Positions 34,645-43,525 of a stretch of 64,000 nt of DNA are shown in pieces (positions within the stretch are counted from its first letter, which is position 1; each line of letters opens with the position of its first letter). This DNA is from Pseudochrobactrum asaccharolyticum. GTDB taxonomy: Bacteria; Pseudomonadota; Alphaproteobacteria; Rhizobiales; Rhizobiaceae. The stretch covers positions 310,001 through 374,000 of the forward strand of contig NZ_QNRH01000001.1 in assembly GCF_003314995.1 (NCBI RefSeq), read 5' to 3'. The notes under the pieces are model-generated. The model did no database searches and was not told the origin of the DNA. It was given only the letters and a program-made list of their open reading frames with translations. Position numbers and translations under genes: made by a program.

Positions 34645-36819
34645 TCAGAGTAAGGTGATGGTTGTGCGGAGTTGCTGCGGCGTTTCGTAAGTGCGAAACT
34701 TCTCGTTCAGACCACGCATGAAACGGGTGGTTTCCGAAGAAAGAACGCGCGGATAATCCGGCACTGCGTTTTGTGGTTTGTCACCGTTGCTCGTGTTGTT
34801 CTGTGCCACCAGTTTCGGATCAGTTGCAGGCGCCTGTTTAGGAAACGGATTGCTGATGCCCGGAATTGGTTTCAGATCAATATTCTGATGCGCCTGCATC
34901 ATCATCATCTGCCATGTCATGGCCGGAATAATACCGCCGGTCAGATTATTCATCGGCGCATAGCTGTCATTGCCAAACCAGACGGCCGCTGTGTAATTGC
35001 CGGTATAGCCGACAAACCACGCATCGCGATAACTCTGTGTCGTGCCAGTTTTACCAGCAACGCGGGTCATCGGCAGAGCCGCACGCCGCGCAGTACCGCG
35101 CTCCGGTACCTGAACCAGCATGGAGTTCATTTCAGAGGCTGCTTTTTCCGACAATACGCGTTTTGGCTCCGGTGTGTCGCGTTTAAAGTCCCAGAGAATT
35201 TTGCCTGACGGATCAGAGATTTGCACAATACCGTGACGCCTCCCTGCAAAGCCGCCATTGGCAAAAACGCTGAAACCGGTTGCCTGATCCATCACTGTCA
35301 TGCCGGATGTGCCGAGCACCATAGTTTTGTGATCGGATATTTCTGATTCAATGCCCATGGCTTTGGTCAGCGCCACAATCGGCTTGGTAGTCAGGTAGTC
35401 TTTGGCAAGGCGTACCGGCACCGTATTATAGGATTTGACCAGTGCAGTTGTGAGGTCAACACGACCGGCAAAGGAACGTCCGTAATTGCGCGGCATCCAG
35501 TTGCCCCATGCAATCGGCGCATCGGAAATGATCGTGTTCGGCGTCAATCCCTTTTCCATTGCGGCAGCATAGACATAGGGCTTGAACGAGGAGCCGGATT
35601 GCCGCAAGGCTTTGGTTGCACGGTTGAACTGGCTCATCCCATAGTCGCGGCCACCGACAATTGCACGTACAGAACCGTCATCGGCAATCACCACGGTTGC
35701 AGCTTCGGTCACTTTATACTCAGCACCATATTGGCGCAGATGAAATTCAATCGCGTCTTCCGCAGCTTTCTGAAGATTGCGATCCAGCGTGGTACGCACA
35801 ACCAGATTATGCTGCGGAATAGAGCGGGTGATTTTCTTCACCTCATCAAAAGCCCAGTCCAGAAAATAATCGGGATTATCGCCTTTGGCGCGGTCAACAA
35901 CACTGGCCGGATTGCGGCGTGCATAGGCCAACTGACCTTCGCTCATGAAGCCCGCATCGGCAAGGTTGGACAATACAACATTGGCGCGGGCGCGGGCGGC
36001 TGGCAGATTAACATGCGGTGCATATTTCGCCGGTGCCTTGAAAAGACCTGCAAGCATGGCGGCCTCGGCAAGATTGACGTCTTTTACGCTCTTGCCGAAA
36101 TAAAATTCAGACGCCGCCGCAATGCCGAAAGTACCGCCGCCCATATAGGCACGGTCAAGGTATAGCTGCAGAATTTCCGTCTTACTTAAATTGGCTTCGA
36201 GCCACAGCGACAGAAAAGCTTCATTGATCTTGCGCTTCAATGTTCTTTCATTGGACAGAAACAGATTCTTGGCCAGCTGCTGGGAGAGGGTGGAGCCGCC
36301 CTGAACCACACCATTAGCGCGCATATTTTGAGTGAGCGCACGGCTCAAGCCCCAGAAGTCGATACCGATATGTTCAAAAAAACGACGGTCTTCAGTTGCA
36401 AGAACGGCCTTGATTACATGATCCGGCAATTCGGCAATCGGAACCGCATCGCGGTGCATGATACCGCGCTGACCGATTTCATTGCCGTAGCGGTCTAAGA
36501 ATGTAACGGCATAATCGTCCTGCGCACGCCAGTCTTTTTTGGTTTCTTCAAAAGCCGGCATGGCGAGTATCAGCATCACCACGCTACCCAGCACACCTAG
36601 TGTGAAGCCTTCATCGGCAATTTCAACGAACAGGCGTTTCCAGCCGCGCACACGAAACTTGAACGAAAACAGACTGGCGCTTTTCCAGAAAGACGCAAAA
36701 GCCGAGCGCAAACGATACAGGCTGTTATCGAGCCAGGCGTCAATCGCCATCAGAAACGGGCTGCGGGTAAGGCGGCGCGCTTTCTTTTTCGGCAAATTAT
36801 TGTCAGCCTGCTTGTTCAT
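34645..36819 (-). CDS. Class A penicillin-binding protein (PBP1A/1C-like)
   Basis: A 724-aa bifunctional peptidoglycan synthase with a cytoplasmic basic N-terminus and one membrane helix (about 75-95). The GT51 transglycosylase domain is marked by ATEDRRFFEHIGID and QGGSTLSQQLAKNLFL. The transpeptidase domain has the active Ser in SGSSFKP, SYN and KTGTT. The C-terminus is a Pro/Asn-rich tail. It polymerises and cross-links cell-wall glycan. It is transcribed divergently from the GTA cluster, sharing a 467-base intergenic region. Confidence 0.9.
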   Translation of the reverse strand: MNKQADNNLPKKKARRLTRSPFLMAIDAWLDNSLYRLRSAFASFWKSASLFSFKFRVRGWKRLFVEIADEGFTLGVLGSVVMLILAMPAFEETKKDWRAQDDYAVTFLDRYGNEIGQRGIMHRDAVPIAELPDHVIKAVLATEDRRFFEHIGIDFWGLSRALTQNMRANGVVQGGSTLSQQLAKNLFLSNERTLKRKINEAFLSLWLEANLSKTEILQLYLDRAYMGGGTFGIAAASEFYFGKSVKDVNLAEAAMLAGLFKAPAKYAPHVNLPAARARANVVLSNLADAGFMSEGQLAYARRNPASVVDRAKGDNPDYFLDWAFDEVKKITRSIPQHNLVVRTTLDRNLQKAAEDAIEFHLRQYGAEYKVTEAATVVIADDGSVRAIVGGRDYGMSQFNRATKALRQSGSSFKPYVYAAAMEKGLTPNTIISDAPIAWGNWMPRNYGRSFAGRVDLTTALVKSYNTVPVRLAKDYLTTKPIVALTKAMGIESEISDHKTMVLGTSGMTVMDQATGFSVFANGGFAGRRHGIVQISDPSGKILWDFKRDTPEPKRVLSEKAASEMNSMLVQVPERGTARRAALPMTRVAGKTGTTQSYRDAWFVGYTGNYTAAVWFGNDSYAPMNNLTGGIIPAMTWQMMMMQAHQNIDLKPIPGISNPFPKQAPATDPKLVAQNNTSNGDKPQNAVPDYPRVLSSETTRFMRGLNEKFRTYETPQQLRTTITLL

Positions 36820-36858
36820 TACAGGAAAAGCCCGTTTTTATTTAAATTGGAGTTTATA

Positions 36859-36960
36859 GCATTTCCAGCAAAGGTGCGAAGCGGTTTTGCGTCGGATAAT
36901 GCGTAAAAACAAATAGTTACAGCGGTTTCTACGATGCAGACTTAACTGAAGCCGCTGTAA
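36859..36960. repeat. Palindromic repeat family B, copy 3
   Basis: GCATTTCCAGCAAAGGTGCG opens the element and TTACAGCGG/CCGCTGTAA closes it as a 9-bp stem. It is nearly identical to the copy at 28374 read on the other strand. Confidence 0.85.
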
Positions 36961-37107
36961 CGAACCCATTCTACCACATTCTTATGAATGACCAATAAAA
37001 CAGAAGTGCCAAGGAAGGGTTTAGAAATATGCTTAATCAGGGAAGGTGTGATATTTCAAAATGTTAAATATCTTACTGATTGAGCAGGTAAGAATGTGTG
37101 TCGGAGA

Positions 37108-37159
37108 GGATAAAAATAGGAATTTTATCCTTGACTGCGTGACGGTGTTGCAGTAGCTT
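37108..37159 (+). promoter_or_regulatory. Putative GTA cluster promoter with inverted TTATCC operator
   Basis: GGATAAAA (37108-37115) and TTTTATCC (37123-37130) are perfect inverted arms. They abut TTGACT (37131-37136), a good -35. A weak -10 (TAGCTT, 37154-37159) lies 17 bases further. An activator bound at the inverted repeat would sit directly against RNA polymerase. TTATCC is the core of the DnaA box, which suits GafY. The promoter call is an inference. Confidence 0.5.
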
Positions 37160-37211
37160 TCAGATACAGTCAGAGAAGTGTGGCTGAGACAATTCAATAG
37201 AATTTGATGGG

Positions 37212-37238
37212 GCGTAGCATTTGGTGCTGCGCTTTTTT
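37212..37238 (+). terminator. Intrinsic terminator in the GTA leader
   Basis: GCGTAGCA (37212-37219) pairs with TGCTGCGC (37225-37232), one G-U pair, loop TTTGG, followed by six T. No plus-strand gene lies upstream (the PBP gene is divergent), so it can only act on transcripts started in this gap, ahead of the first GTA gene. Confidence 0.75.
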
Positions 37239-37286
37239 GTTTTGAAATTCTGAAACCGGTTATGCGTTTGGAAAAGAACGGAGCCG

Positions 37287-37781
37287 GTGCAATCGATGCC
37301 AAAAAATATCGGGCCGGAAAACAAAGAGACGACAAAGCTGCAACATAATGCGGCTCATGAGCGTTTGCAGGTGCAGGCTGTTTATCGTTTGCAACGGCGT
37401 TACCGGATTGCCGGACAGGACATGGCTTTTCTGTTAGGGCTGCAACCGGACATCTACCTCAGGCGGTTGAAAAAGGCAGGGCTGAACAGCAATGCAAATA
37501 GCCCGCCGCAGCTCGATATCGAAGACCTGCTGATTAAAATTAATACGGAATTGCAAAACTTCTCCAAAGCCGATGGCCTGCCGGAAAAGAGTGCGGTTGA
37601 AGCTTTGGCGTCATTGGCAAAAGCGGTGAAGAGTATCAGCGAATTGTCCAGGGAAACACGGGCAGAGCAGGCCGGAAGCCAGCCGGAACAAGGCCGTGAG
37701 ACAGGCGGTGTGAAGCCGGAGGATGTGCGTGAAGCCCTCAGCATCATCAGCGCCAGAATTACCGAACTCCGATCTGCTTGA
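37287..37781 (+). CDS. GTA small terminase subunit (g1-type)
   Basis: A 164-aa basic/helical protein at the position of g1 in RcGTA-type clusters, which encodes the small terminase subunit that selects DNA for packaging. It has an N-terminal helix-turn-helix-like stretch (YRIAGQDMAFLLGLQPDIYL) and a helical C-terminal half. GTG at 37287 has GGAG at short spacing; ATG at 37296 is an alternative. Its 3' end overlaps the large terminase gene. Identification rests mainly on position. Confidence 0.7.
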   Translation: MQSMPKNIGPENKETTKLQHNAAHERLQVQAVYRLQRRYRIAGQDMAFLLGLQPDIYLRRLKKAGLNSNANSPPQLDIEDLLIKINTELQNFSKADGLPEKSAVEALASLAKAVKSISELSRETRAEQAGSQPEQGRETGGVKPEDVREALSIISARITELRSA

Positions 37782-39060
37782 ACTGCTGACCAACGCGGGA
37801 GTTGATGCGCAGACCATTGTTGCAACGAGTCAGGAGTGGCTGTTTCAGGGGCGGTTGGCGCAGCTTCCGGTTTTTCCACGTAATGACTGGCGCAGCTGGG
37901 TGATTATGGGCGGGCGAGGCTCCGGCAAAACCCGTGCCGGTGCCGAGTGGATCAGCGGCATGGCGCAGGGACTTGCGCCTTTCAGCGATAAAGCTTGCGG
38001 CAACATTGCTTTGGTGGGGGAGACGCTTGCCGATGTGCGTGAGGTGATGGTTGAAGGGCCTTCTGGTATTCTCTCTGTATCACGGTTGCAAAGGCCGAGG
38101 CTGGAAAGCACGCGGCGCAGACTGGTCTGGGAGAGCGGGGCGGTAGCTTCCTTCTATTCATCAGAAGATCCTGACAGTTTGCGCGGGCCGCAATTTTCTG
38201 CTGCGTGGTGCGATGAACTGGCGAAATGGAAAAATCCGCAACAGACATGGGACATGCTGCAATTCGGCTTACGGCTAGGAGATAACCCGCGACAGGTGGT
38301 GACGACTACACCGAAAATGCAGGCTCTGCTGCGCGATCTGTTGAGTGATCCGACTACGATCATGACACATATGCGTACTGATGAAAATGCAGCACATCTG
38401 GCACCGGCCTTTCTGCTGGCGATGCAGCAGCGTTATGCTGGCACATCTCTGGGGCGGCAGGAACTCGATGGTGTGCTGATCGCGGATCGTGAGGATGCGC
38501 TGTGGTCGCGGGAGCAGTTGGGGGCACTTTATGATCCACAAGTGCCGGAATTGCAGCGCATTATTATTGCAGTTGATCCGCCTGCCACGTCCACCAAAAA
38601 TTCGGATGCTTGCGGGATTATTGTGGCGGGTCTGGATGTGCATGATCAGGCATGGGTGCTTGAAGATGCGACCGTGCAAGGTGTGAAGCCCCATCAATGG
38701 GCAGCTCAGGTTGTGCAGTTCTATCATCGTTATCAGGCTGATCTGGTGGTGGCGGAGGTCAATCAGGGCGGCGATATGGTGATGGCTGTGATCCATGCAC
38801 AGGATACGTCTGTTGCGGTGAAAGCAGTGCGCGCGCAACGCGGCAAATATCTGCGCGCCGAGCCGGTTGCTGCACTCTACGAGCAGGGACGTATTCGCCA
38901 TGCACAGCGTTTTCCGGAGCTGGAAGATGAGATGTGTGACTTTGCTGTGAACGGGCTGTCGTCAGGACGCTCGCCCGACAGAATGGATGCGCTGGTCTGG
39001 GCGCTACATACGCTTTTGCTTCAGGACACGCATAAACCACGCATTCGGCAGCTTCGATAA
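37723..39060 (+). CDS. GTA large terminase subunit (g2)
   Basis: A 445-aa packaging motor that translocates DNA into GTA heads. The ATPase part has Walker A GGRGSGKT (about residues 63-70) and an acidic Walker B near FSAAWCDELAKW. The C-terminal RNase H-like nuclease begins at IIIAVDPPATSTKNSDACGI, with further Asp residues around PDRMDALVWAL. It overlaps g1 by 59 bases. The start codon is uncertain: ATG 37723 touches GGAGG, and GTG 37729 has better spacing. Confidence 0.92.
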   Translation: MCVKPSASSAPELPNSDLLELLTNAGVDAQTIVATSQEWLFQGRLAQLPVFPRNDWRSWVIMGGRGSGKTRAGAEWISGMAQGLAPFSDKACGNIALVGETLADVREVMVEGPSGILSVSRLQRPRLESTRRRLVWESGAVASFYSSEDPDSLRGPQFSAAWCDELAKWKNPQQTWDMLQFGLRLGDNPRQVVTTTPKMQALLRDLLSDPTTIMTHMRTDENAAHLAPAFLLAMQQRYAGTSLGRQELDGVLIADREDALWSREQLGALYDPQVPELQRIIIAVDPPATSTKNSDACGIIVAGLDVHDQAWVLEDATVQGVKPHQWAAQVVQFYHRYQADLVVAEVNQGGDMVMAVIHAQDTSVAVKAVRAQRGKYLRAEPVAALYEQGRIRHAQRFPELEDEMCDFAVNGLSSGRSPDRMDALVWALHTLLLQDTHKPRIRQLR

Positions 39061-39087
39061 ATTACATTACAATCTCGTGAGGTGAAC

Positions 39088-40326
39088 ATGGCTTGGAAAT
39101 GGCCGTGGCGGCATCGTGCTGCCCAAATGCAGGCGCAAAAAGCAACCGCGCCGTCGCAGGCGCAAAAAGTAACTGTGCCGCCTTCCGCAAAAATGCAGCA
39201 GGGTTTTGTCGCCCTGCATATGGATGCACAGGCTCGCTGGACAACCCGCAATTATATGGCGCTGTCGCAACAGGGTTTCATGCGTAATCCGATTGTGCAT
39301 CGCTGCGTGAAAATGATTAGCGATGCCGCAGCCAATGTGCCGTTACTGCTCTATCAGGGTGAGACGGAGCTTGGAGATCATCCGCTTTTGAAGCTGCTGC
39401 GCGCACCACACGAAGGTGCTTGCGGCTCCGGATTTTTCGAACAGCTTTACGGGCATTTACTGCTATCCGGCAATGCTTATATCGAACGGCTTGATTATGA
39501 CGGGCAGGCCAAAGAGTTGCATCTTTTGCGCCCTGAACGGGTGACGATTGAAAGCGACAGTAACGGCTGGCCGCAAGCTCTGCTCTATCGCAATAATACG
39601 GCCAGCCGCCGAATTAGCCTCAATGCCGGTTTCGAGACTGGCCTGTCGGCACGGGCTTTACACCTGCGGCTGTTTCATCCGCTGGACGATCATTATGGTT
39701 TTCCGCCTTTGGAGGCCGCATTGATGGCGCTGGATATTCACAATGCTACCGCTGCATGGAACAAGGCGCTGCTTGATAATTCTGCCCGTCCTTCCGGTGC
39801 GCTGGTCTATGCGCCGAAAGATGGTGGCAATTTGAGCGAAGAGCAGTTTGACCGGCTGAAGACGGAGCTGGAAGAGGGGTATACCGGAGCCGGTGGAGCA
39901 GGCAGGCCGCTGCTGCTGGAGGGCGGGTTGGACTGGAAGGCGATGGGACTTTCGCCCAAGGATATGGATTTCATCGAGGCCAAACATGTGGCGAGCCGCG
40001 AGATTGCATTGGCTTTTGGCGTGCCGTCCATGCTGCTTGGCATTCCCGGTGATAATACCTATGCCAATTATGCCGAGGCCAATCGTGCTTTTTACCGTCT
40101 GACCATTCTGCCGCTTTTGAACCGTACCGCACAGGCGCTGAGCAACTGGCTCTGTCCGCAATATGGTTCCGATCTGCGATTGGAGCATGATCATGACCGG
40201 ATTGACGGATTGGCGGAAGAGCGCGAGGCGCTGTGGCGGCGGATTGGTGCAGCTGATTTCCTCAGCGATGCGGAGAAACGGCAGGCAGTTGGCTATTCTC
40301 TTGAACCGGAGGGGAGGGAGGCATGA
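39088..40326 (+). CDS. GTA portal protein (g3, HK97 family)
   Basis: A 412-aa protein that forms the dodecameric portal ring through which DNA enters and leaves the head. HK97-type marks are the CVKMISDAAANVPLLLY region near residue 75, GNAYIERLDYDG and FGVPSMLLGIPGDNTYANY near 320. ATG at 39088 follows GAGG. An Ala/Gln/Lys-rich repeat (QAQKATAPSQAQKVTVP) near residue 15 is unusual for portals. Its stop overlaps the next start (ATGA). Confidence 0.92.
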   Translation: MAWKWPWRHRAAQMQAQKATAPSQAQKVTVPPSAKMQQGFVALHMDAQARWTTRNYMALSQQGFMRNPIVHRCVKMISDAAANVPLLLYQGETELGDHPLLKLLRAPHEGACGSGFFEQLYGHLLLSGNAYIERLDYDGQAKELHLLRPERVTIESDSNGWPQALLYRNNTASRRISLNAGFETGLSARALHLRLFHPLDDHYGFPPLEAALMALDIHNATAAWNKALLDNSARPSGALVYAPKDGGNLSEEQFDRLKTELEEGYTGAGGAGRPLLLEGGLDWKAMGLSPKDMDFIEAKHVASREIALAFGVPSMLLGIPGDNTYANYAEANRAFYRLTILPLLNRTAQALSNWLCPQYGSDLRLEHDHDRIDGLAEEREALWRRIGAADFLSDAEKRQAVGYSLEPEGREA

Positions 40327-40694
40327 ACCTGTTCAACCAGACTGGAGAATTAACGCAGGAACAATGGATTTGGCTTGCCAAAATCACCGGTGCCGTCAGC
40401 GGTTCTGCCGTCTCACTGGCTTATATGCTGCCAAAGGGCAAGCGCGAGGCGGCGATCCGTTTTGCTGTAGGCCTAATTTGCGGCATGATTTTCGGCGGAG
40501 CGGCGGGCGTTAAAATCGCAGAACAACTGACATTAAGCAACAGTCTCGGACAAGCGGAACTGATGCTGATGGGTTCAGCCGCTGCGAGTTTTGCTGCATG
40601 GACAGCGCTTGGTTTCTTCAAGCGGTTTACCGACAGGCTTAAAAATCAGGACAGCATGATTTTCCGTAAAAGGAGTGCTGCCGATGACAATTAA
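40323..40694 (+). CDS. GTA small membrane protein (g3.5, DUF6107-like)
   Basis: A 123-aa protein with two or three hydrophobic segments (ITGAVSGSAVSLAYML, FAVGLICGMIFGGAAGV, LMGSAAASFAAWTALGFF). It sits where RcGTA-type clusters encode the small DUF6107 protein. The role is unknown. ATGA overlap with the portal gene; its end overlaps the protease start by 11 bases. Confidence 0.8.
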   Translation: MNLFNQTGELTQEQWIWLAKITGAVSGSAVSLAYMLPKGKREAAIRFAVGLICGMIFGGAAGVKIAEQLTLSNSLGQAELMLMGSAAASFAAWTALGFFKRFTDRLKNQDSMIFRKRSAADDN

Positions 40695-41181
40695 TACCGG
40701 TCAGGGCTTGTGGTTCAGTGGCTATGCCAGCCTGTTTTCCCTCACGGATTTGAGCGGTGATATTATTGAGCGCGGGGCTTTCGCGGCCAGTCTCAAGCGG
40801 GGCGGGACAGTGCGGATGCTCTGGCAGCATCAGGCAGATAATCCCATCGGCATCTGGACGAAGATAATGGAAGATCAGCGCGGCCTTTATGTGGAAGGGC
40901 AACTGGCCGAAGGCGTGGCGCGGGCTGATGAGGCATGGCGCTTGCTCTCGGAAGGGGCGCTGGATGGGTTGTCGATCGGATTTTGGGCTGTGCGCAGCAA
41001 GAAAGCCACGGCCACCGGCCAACGGCATATTCTGGAAGCGGAGCTTTGGGAAATCTCGCTGGTGACATTTCCGATGCTGCCACAGGCGCGCGTCACCGCT
41101 GTTCAGCATAAACAGCATGATGAAAACAGTACTGCGCGGATCATCCGGCAGGCTACATTTCAGCTCCATAGCAACAAATAA
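40684..41181 (+). CDS. GTA prohead protease (g4, HK97 family U35)
   Basis: A 165-aa serine protease that cleaves the capsid delta domain during head maturation. Catalytic-triad candidates are His in LWQHQADNPIG (about 44), Ser in LDGLSIGFW (about 96) and Glu in ILEAELWEISLV (about 116). AAGGAG lies 7 bases before the ATG. The substrate is the neighbouring capsid gene product. Confidence 0.92.
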   Translation: MTINTGQGLWFSGYASLFSLTDLSGDIIERGAFAASLKRGGTVRMLWQHQADNPIGIWTKIMEDQRGLYVEGQLAEGVARADEAWRLLSEGALDGLSIGFWAVRSKKATATGQRHILEAELWEISLVTFPMLPQARVTAVQHKQHDENSTARIIRQATFQLHSNK

Positions 41182-41238
41182 TCTCATCCGGTCGGTTTGC
41201 ATCGGTTCATTATACTTCAACTGTAAAAAGGACAGGCA

Positions 41239-42516
41239 ATGACGATCAAGCAGATGCACAAAGCAGCTAAGATGCCGGCTCTGGAAATCAAAGCGCTGAA
41301 TAGTCAGCAGGAAGTCGGGCAGGCTTTCGGTGAATTTATGCAAGCCTTTGAGGGCTTTAAACAAGCCAATGATGAGCGCCTCACACAGATTGAAAAACAT
41401 GTTGGTGCGGATGTTCTGACTGTTGAAAAAGTGGAGCGTCTTAACCGTGCCATGGATGAGCAGAAAGCGGCGCTGGATCAATATGTGTTGAAACAGGCAC
41501 GCCCTGCGCTGGGAGGTGAGGAGCGTTCCATCCACAGCCCTGTAGTTCGGGAACATAAACAGGCTTTTGACCGCTATGCCCGCCGTGGTGATGAGCAGGC
41601 GCTGCGCGGACTTGAACAGAAAGCGCATTCCTATGGTTCGGGGCCGGATGGCGGTTATCTCGTGCCGTCTGAACTGGAAACGGCAATCGGCACGCGTTTG
41701 GCGGCACTTTCGCCGGTGCGTGGTTTGGCAACCGTGCGTCAGGTTTCCGGTGCGGTTTTGAAGAAACCATTTTCTATCAGCGGACCGGGTACGGGCTGGG
41801 TTGGTGAAGAGGGCGCACGCCCGCAGACCACCAATGCCAAACTGGCAGAATTGCAATTCCCGACCATGGAGATTTATGCCATGCCTGCGGCAACCGCCAG
41901 CTTGCTGGATGATGCGGCGGTGGATGTGGAACAGTGGATTGCTGCCGAGGTTGAAACAGCTTTTGCCGAACAGGAAAGCGCTGCTTTTATCAATGGTGAT
42001 GGTGTGAACAAGCCGCATGGCTTTTTAGCCTATGATACGGTTGATGAAGCGTCATGGGCATGGGGCAAACTTGGTTGTCTGAAGACCGGTGTTGCCGGTG
42101 CCTTGCCTTCTTCCAGCCCGTCTGATCTGCTGATTGATCTGGTCTATGCGCTCAAATCCGGCTACCGCCAGAATGCTCATTGGATGATGAACCGTAAAAC
42201 ACAATCGGCACTGCGTAAGCTCAAAGACAGCAATGGCAATTATCTCTGGCAGCCGCCGGCATCGCTTGGCCAGAAAGCGTCCTTCATGGGCTTCGGTCTG
42301 GTGGAAGCCGAGGATATGCCGGATATTACAACCGACAGCACACCGATTGCCTTTGGTGATTTTGGCCGTGGTTATTTGATTGTTGATCGCATTGGTATCC
42401 GCGTGCTGCGCGATCCGTATTCTGCCAAACCATATGTATTGTTCTACACCACCAAACGTGTGGGCGGTGGTGTGCAGGATTTTGATGCGATCAAACTGCT
42501 CAAATTTGCAGCTTAA
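41239..42516 (+). CDS. GTA major capsid protein (g5, HK97 fold)
   Basis: A 425-aa major head protein. The N-terminal ~110 residues are helical/coiled-coil (the delta domain normally removed by the protease). The HK97-fold core follows, with GGYLVPSELETAI at about 138, FPTMEIYAMPAATASLLDDA at about 208 and WMMNRKTQSALRKLKD at about 315. It assembles the shell that carries random host DNA. AAAAAGGAC precedes the start. A 107-base gap follows, the largest inside the cluster apart from spacing around g15. Confidence 0.95.
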   Translation: MTIKQMHKAAKMPALEIKALNSQQEVGQAFGEFMQAFEGFKQANDERLTQIEKHVGADVLTVEKVERLNRAMDEQKAALDQYVLKQARPALGGEERSIHSPVVREHKQAFDRYARRGDEQALRGLEQKAHSYGSGPDGGYLVPSELETAIGTRLAALSPVRGLATVRQVSGAVLKKPFSISGPGTGWVGEEGARPQTTNAKLAELQFPTMEIYAMPAATASLLDDAAVDVEQWIAAEVETAFAEQESAAFINGDGVNKPHGFLAYDTVDEASWAWGKLGCLKTGVAGALPSSSPSDLLIDLVYALKSGYRQNAHWMMNRKTQSALRKLKDSNGNYLWQPPASLGQKASFMGFGLVEAEDMPDITTDSTPIAFGDFGRGYLIVDRIGIRVLRDPYSAKPYVLFYTTKRVGGGVQDFDAIKLLKFAA

Positions 42517-42563
42517 GTTTACTGAGAGAAGGCGGTTTTGCCTGTTCTTGCAGGGCAACATGA

Positions 42564-42600
42564 ATCATTCTGTCAGAGAGTGATTTTATCATATTGTTTT
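42564..42600 (+). terminator. Possible internal terminator between capsid and g6
   Basis: ATCATTCT (42564-42571) pairs with AGAGTGAT (42577-42584) with one G-U pair, followed by a T-rich stretch (TTTATCATATTGTTTT). A further stem TTGCC/GGCAA lies just upstream (about 42539-42557). It is weak, but it sits after the most highly needed gene product. Confidence 0.4.
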
Positions 42601-42623
42601 TATTATAAATTACGGGAGATAGC

Positions 42624-43193
42624 ATGGTTCTCCGTCTTATAACGCCGCCGGTCAGCGAGCCGGTGACGACAGCATTGCTGCGCGATTTTTTACGTTTGCC
42701 ACTAGGGCAGGAAGAAGATTTGCTGGAACGGCTGATCTGTACTGCGCGTGAGGTGATTGAGCAACATTGTAATCTGGTGATGTTGCCGCAGTGCTGGCAT
42801 TTACAGCTCGCCAACTGGCCGCAATCGGGCAGAATTGCACTCTATAAAGCGCCGGTCATTTCCATCGATAAAGTACAGGGTTTTGCTGCCGATGGCAGTG
42901 AGGTTTTGTTTAGTAAGGATGATTGGCGTCTGGATACGGAGAGCCGTCCGCAGCGGGTTTATCTCCGTAGACCTCCGTATATCACCATTGCCCGTGGGTT
43001 GGAAATTGAGCTGACTGCCGGTCTGGCGAGTGAGCCGTCAGGTCTGCCTGAAACATTGCGCCATGCCTGTGTGATACTGGCGGCGCATCTCTATGATAAC
43101 CGTAACTCTGCCGAGGCAGGCGGGCTGATGAGCAGTCTGCCGGATATGGTTGCACAATTGGTGGCACCGTGGTTGCGGCGGGGGCGGCTATGA
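42624..43193 (+). CDS. GTA head-tail connector protein (g6)
   Basis: A 189-aa protein of the phage conserved head-tail connector type (gp6-like): the helical DFLRLPLGQEEDLLERLICTAREVIEQ region near residue 20 and RHACVILAAHLYDNR near 150. It binds under the portal. GGGAG precedes the ATG. It ends in an ATGA overlap with g7. Confidence 0.85.
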   Translation: MVLRLITPPVSEPVTTALLRDFLRLPLGQEEDLLERLICTAREVIEQHCNLVMLPQCWHLQLANWPQSGRIALYKAPVISIDKVQGFAADGSEVLFSKDDWRLDTESRPQRVYLRRPPYITIARGLEIELTAGLASEPSGLPETLRHACVILAAHLYDNRNSAEAGGLMSSLPDMVAQLVAPWLRRGRL

Positions 43194-43525
43194 ACCTGCA
43201 ATTCATTGATGCGGGACAGTTCAAAATATTTCTGAGCCTGCAAGAGAACCGTCCGCTGTTTGATGACAGTGGCAGCTATCAGGAGCAGTGGACAGAAGTT
43301 GCCACGCTCTGGGGCAGAATTGAACCTAAGAAAACCGGCAGCCAATCCTTCGCATTGCAGGCCATTCCCAATCTGACACATCGCATCATAACCCGTTATC
43401 GCAGCGATATAGCTGTTTCTATGCGGCTGACGCAGGGGACAAGGCATTTCACGGTGCTCGGTTTGCATGACCCCGATGAAAGCCAACGCTATCTCATCTG
43501 CTCAGTTAGAGAGGAAATCCGATGA
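43190..43525 (+). CDS. GTA head closure / head-tail adaptor (g7)
   Basis: A 111-aa beta-rich protein of the phage head-tail adaptor family: VATLWGRIEPKKTGSQSFALQ and ILxx-type C-terminus RYLICSVREEIR. It closes the portal channel. Start and stop both overlap neighbouring genes by ATGA. An upstream start (43169) lies within g6 and was not chosen. Confidence 0.82.
   Translation: MNLQFIDAGQFKIFLSLQENRPLFDDSGSYQEQWTEVATLWGRIEPKKTGSQSFALQAIPNLTHRIITRYRSDIAVSMRLTQGTRHFTVLGLHDPDESQRYLICSVREEIR

Larger units (their letters stand above)
36820..37286. other. 467-base divergent region between the PBP gene and the GTA cluster
   Basis: From left to right it holds a family-B repeat (36859-36960), an AT-rich stretch, an inverted TTATCC repeat with a putative promoter (37108-37159), and an intrinsic terminator (37212-37238), each listed separately. 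A 100-codon minus-strand open frame (37033-37335) has no coding character and was rejected. Confidence 0.7.

Noticed and set aside
37033-37335. 100-codon minus-strand open frame in the GTA promoter region
   Set aside because: No ribosome binding site, overlaps the first GTA gene and the leader terminator, no coding character.
40639-42018. 459-codon minus-strand open frame
   Set aside because: Antisense to the GTA protease and capsid genes; no recognisable domain, and the plus-strand genes are certain.
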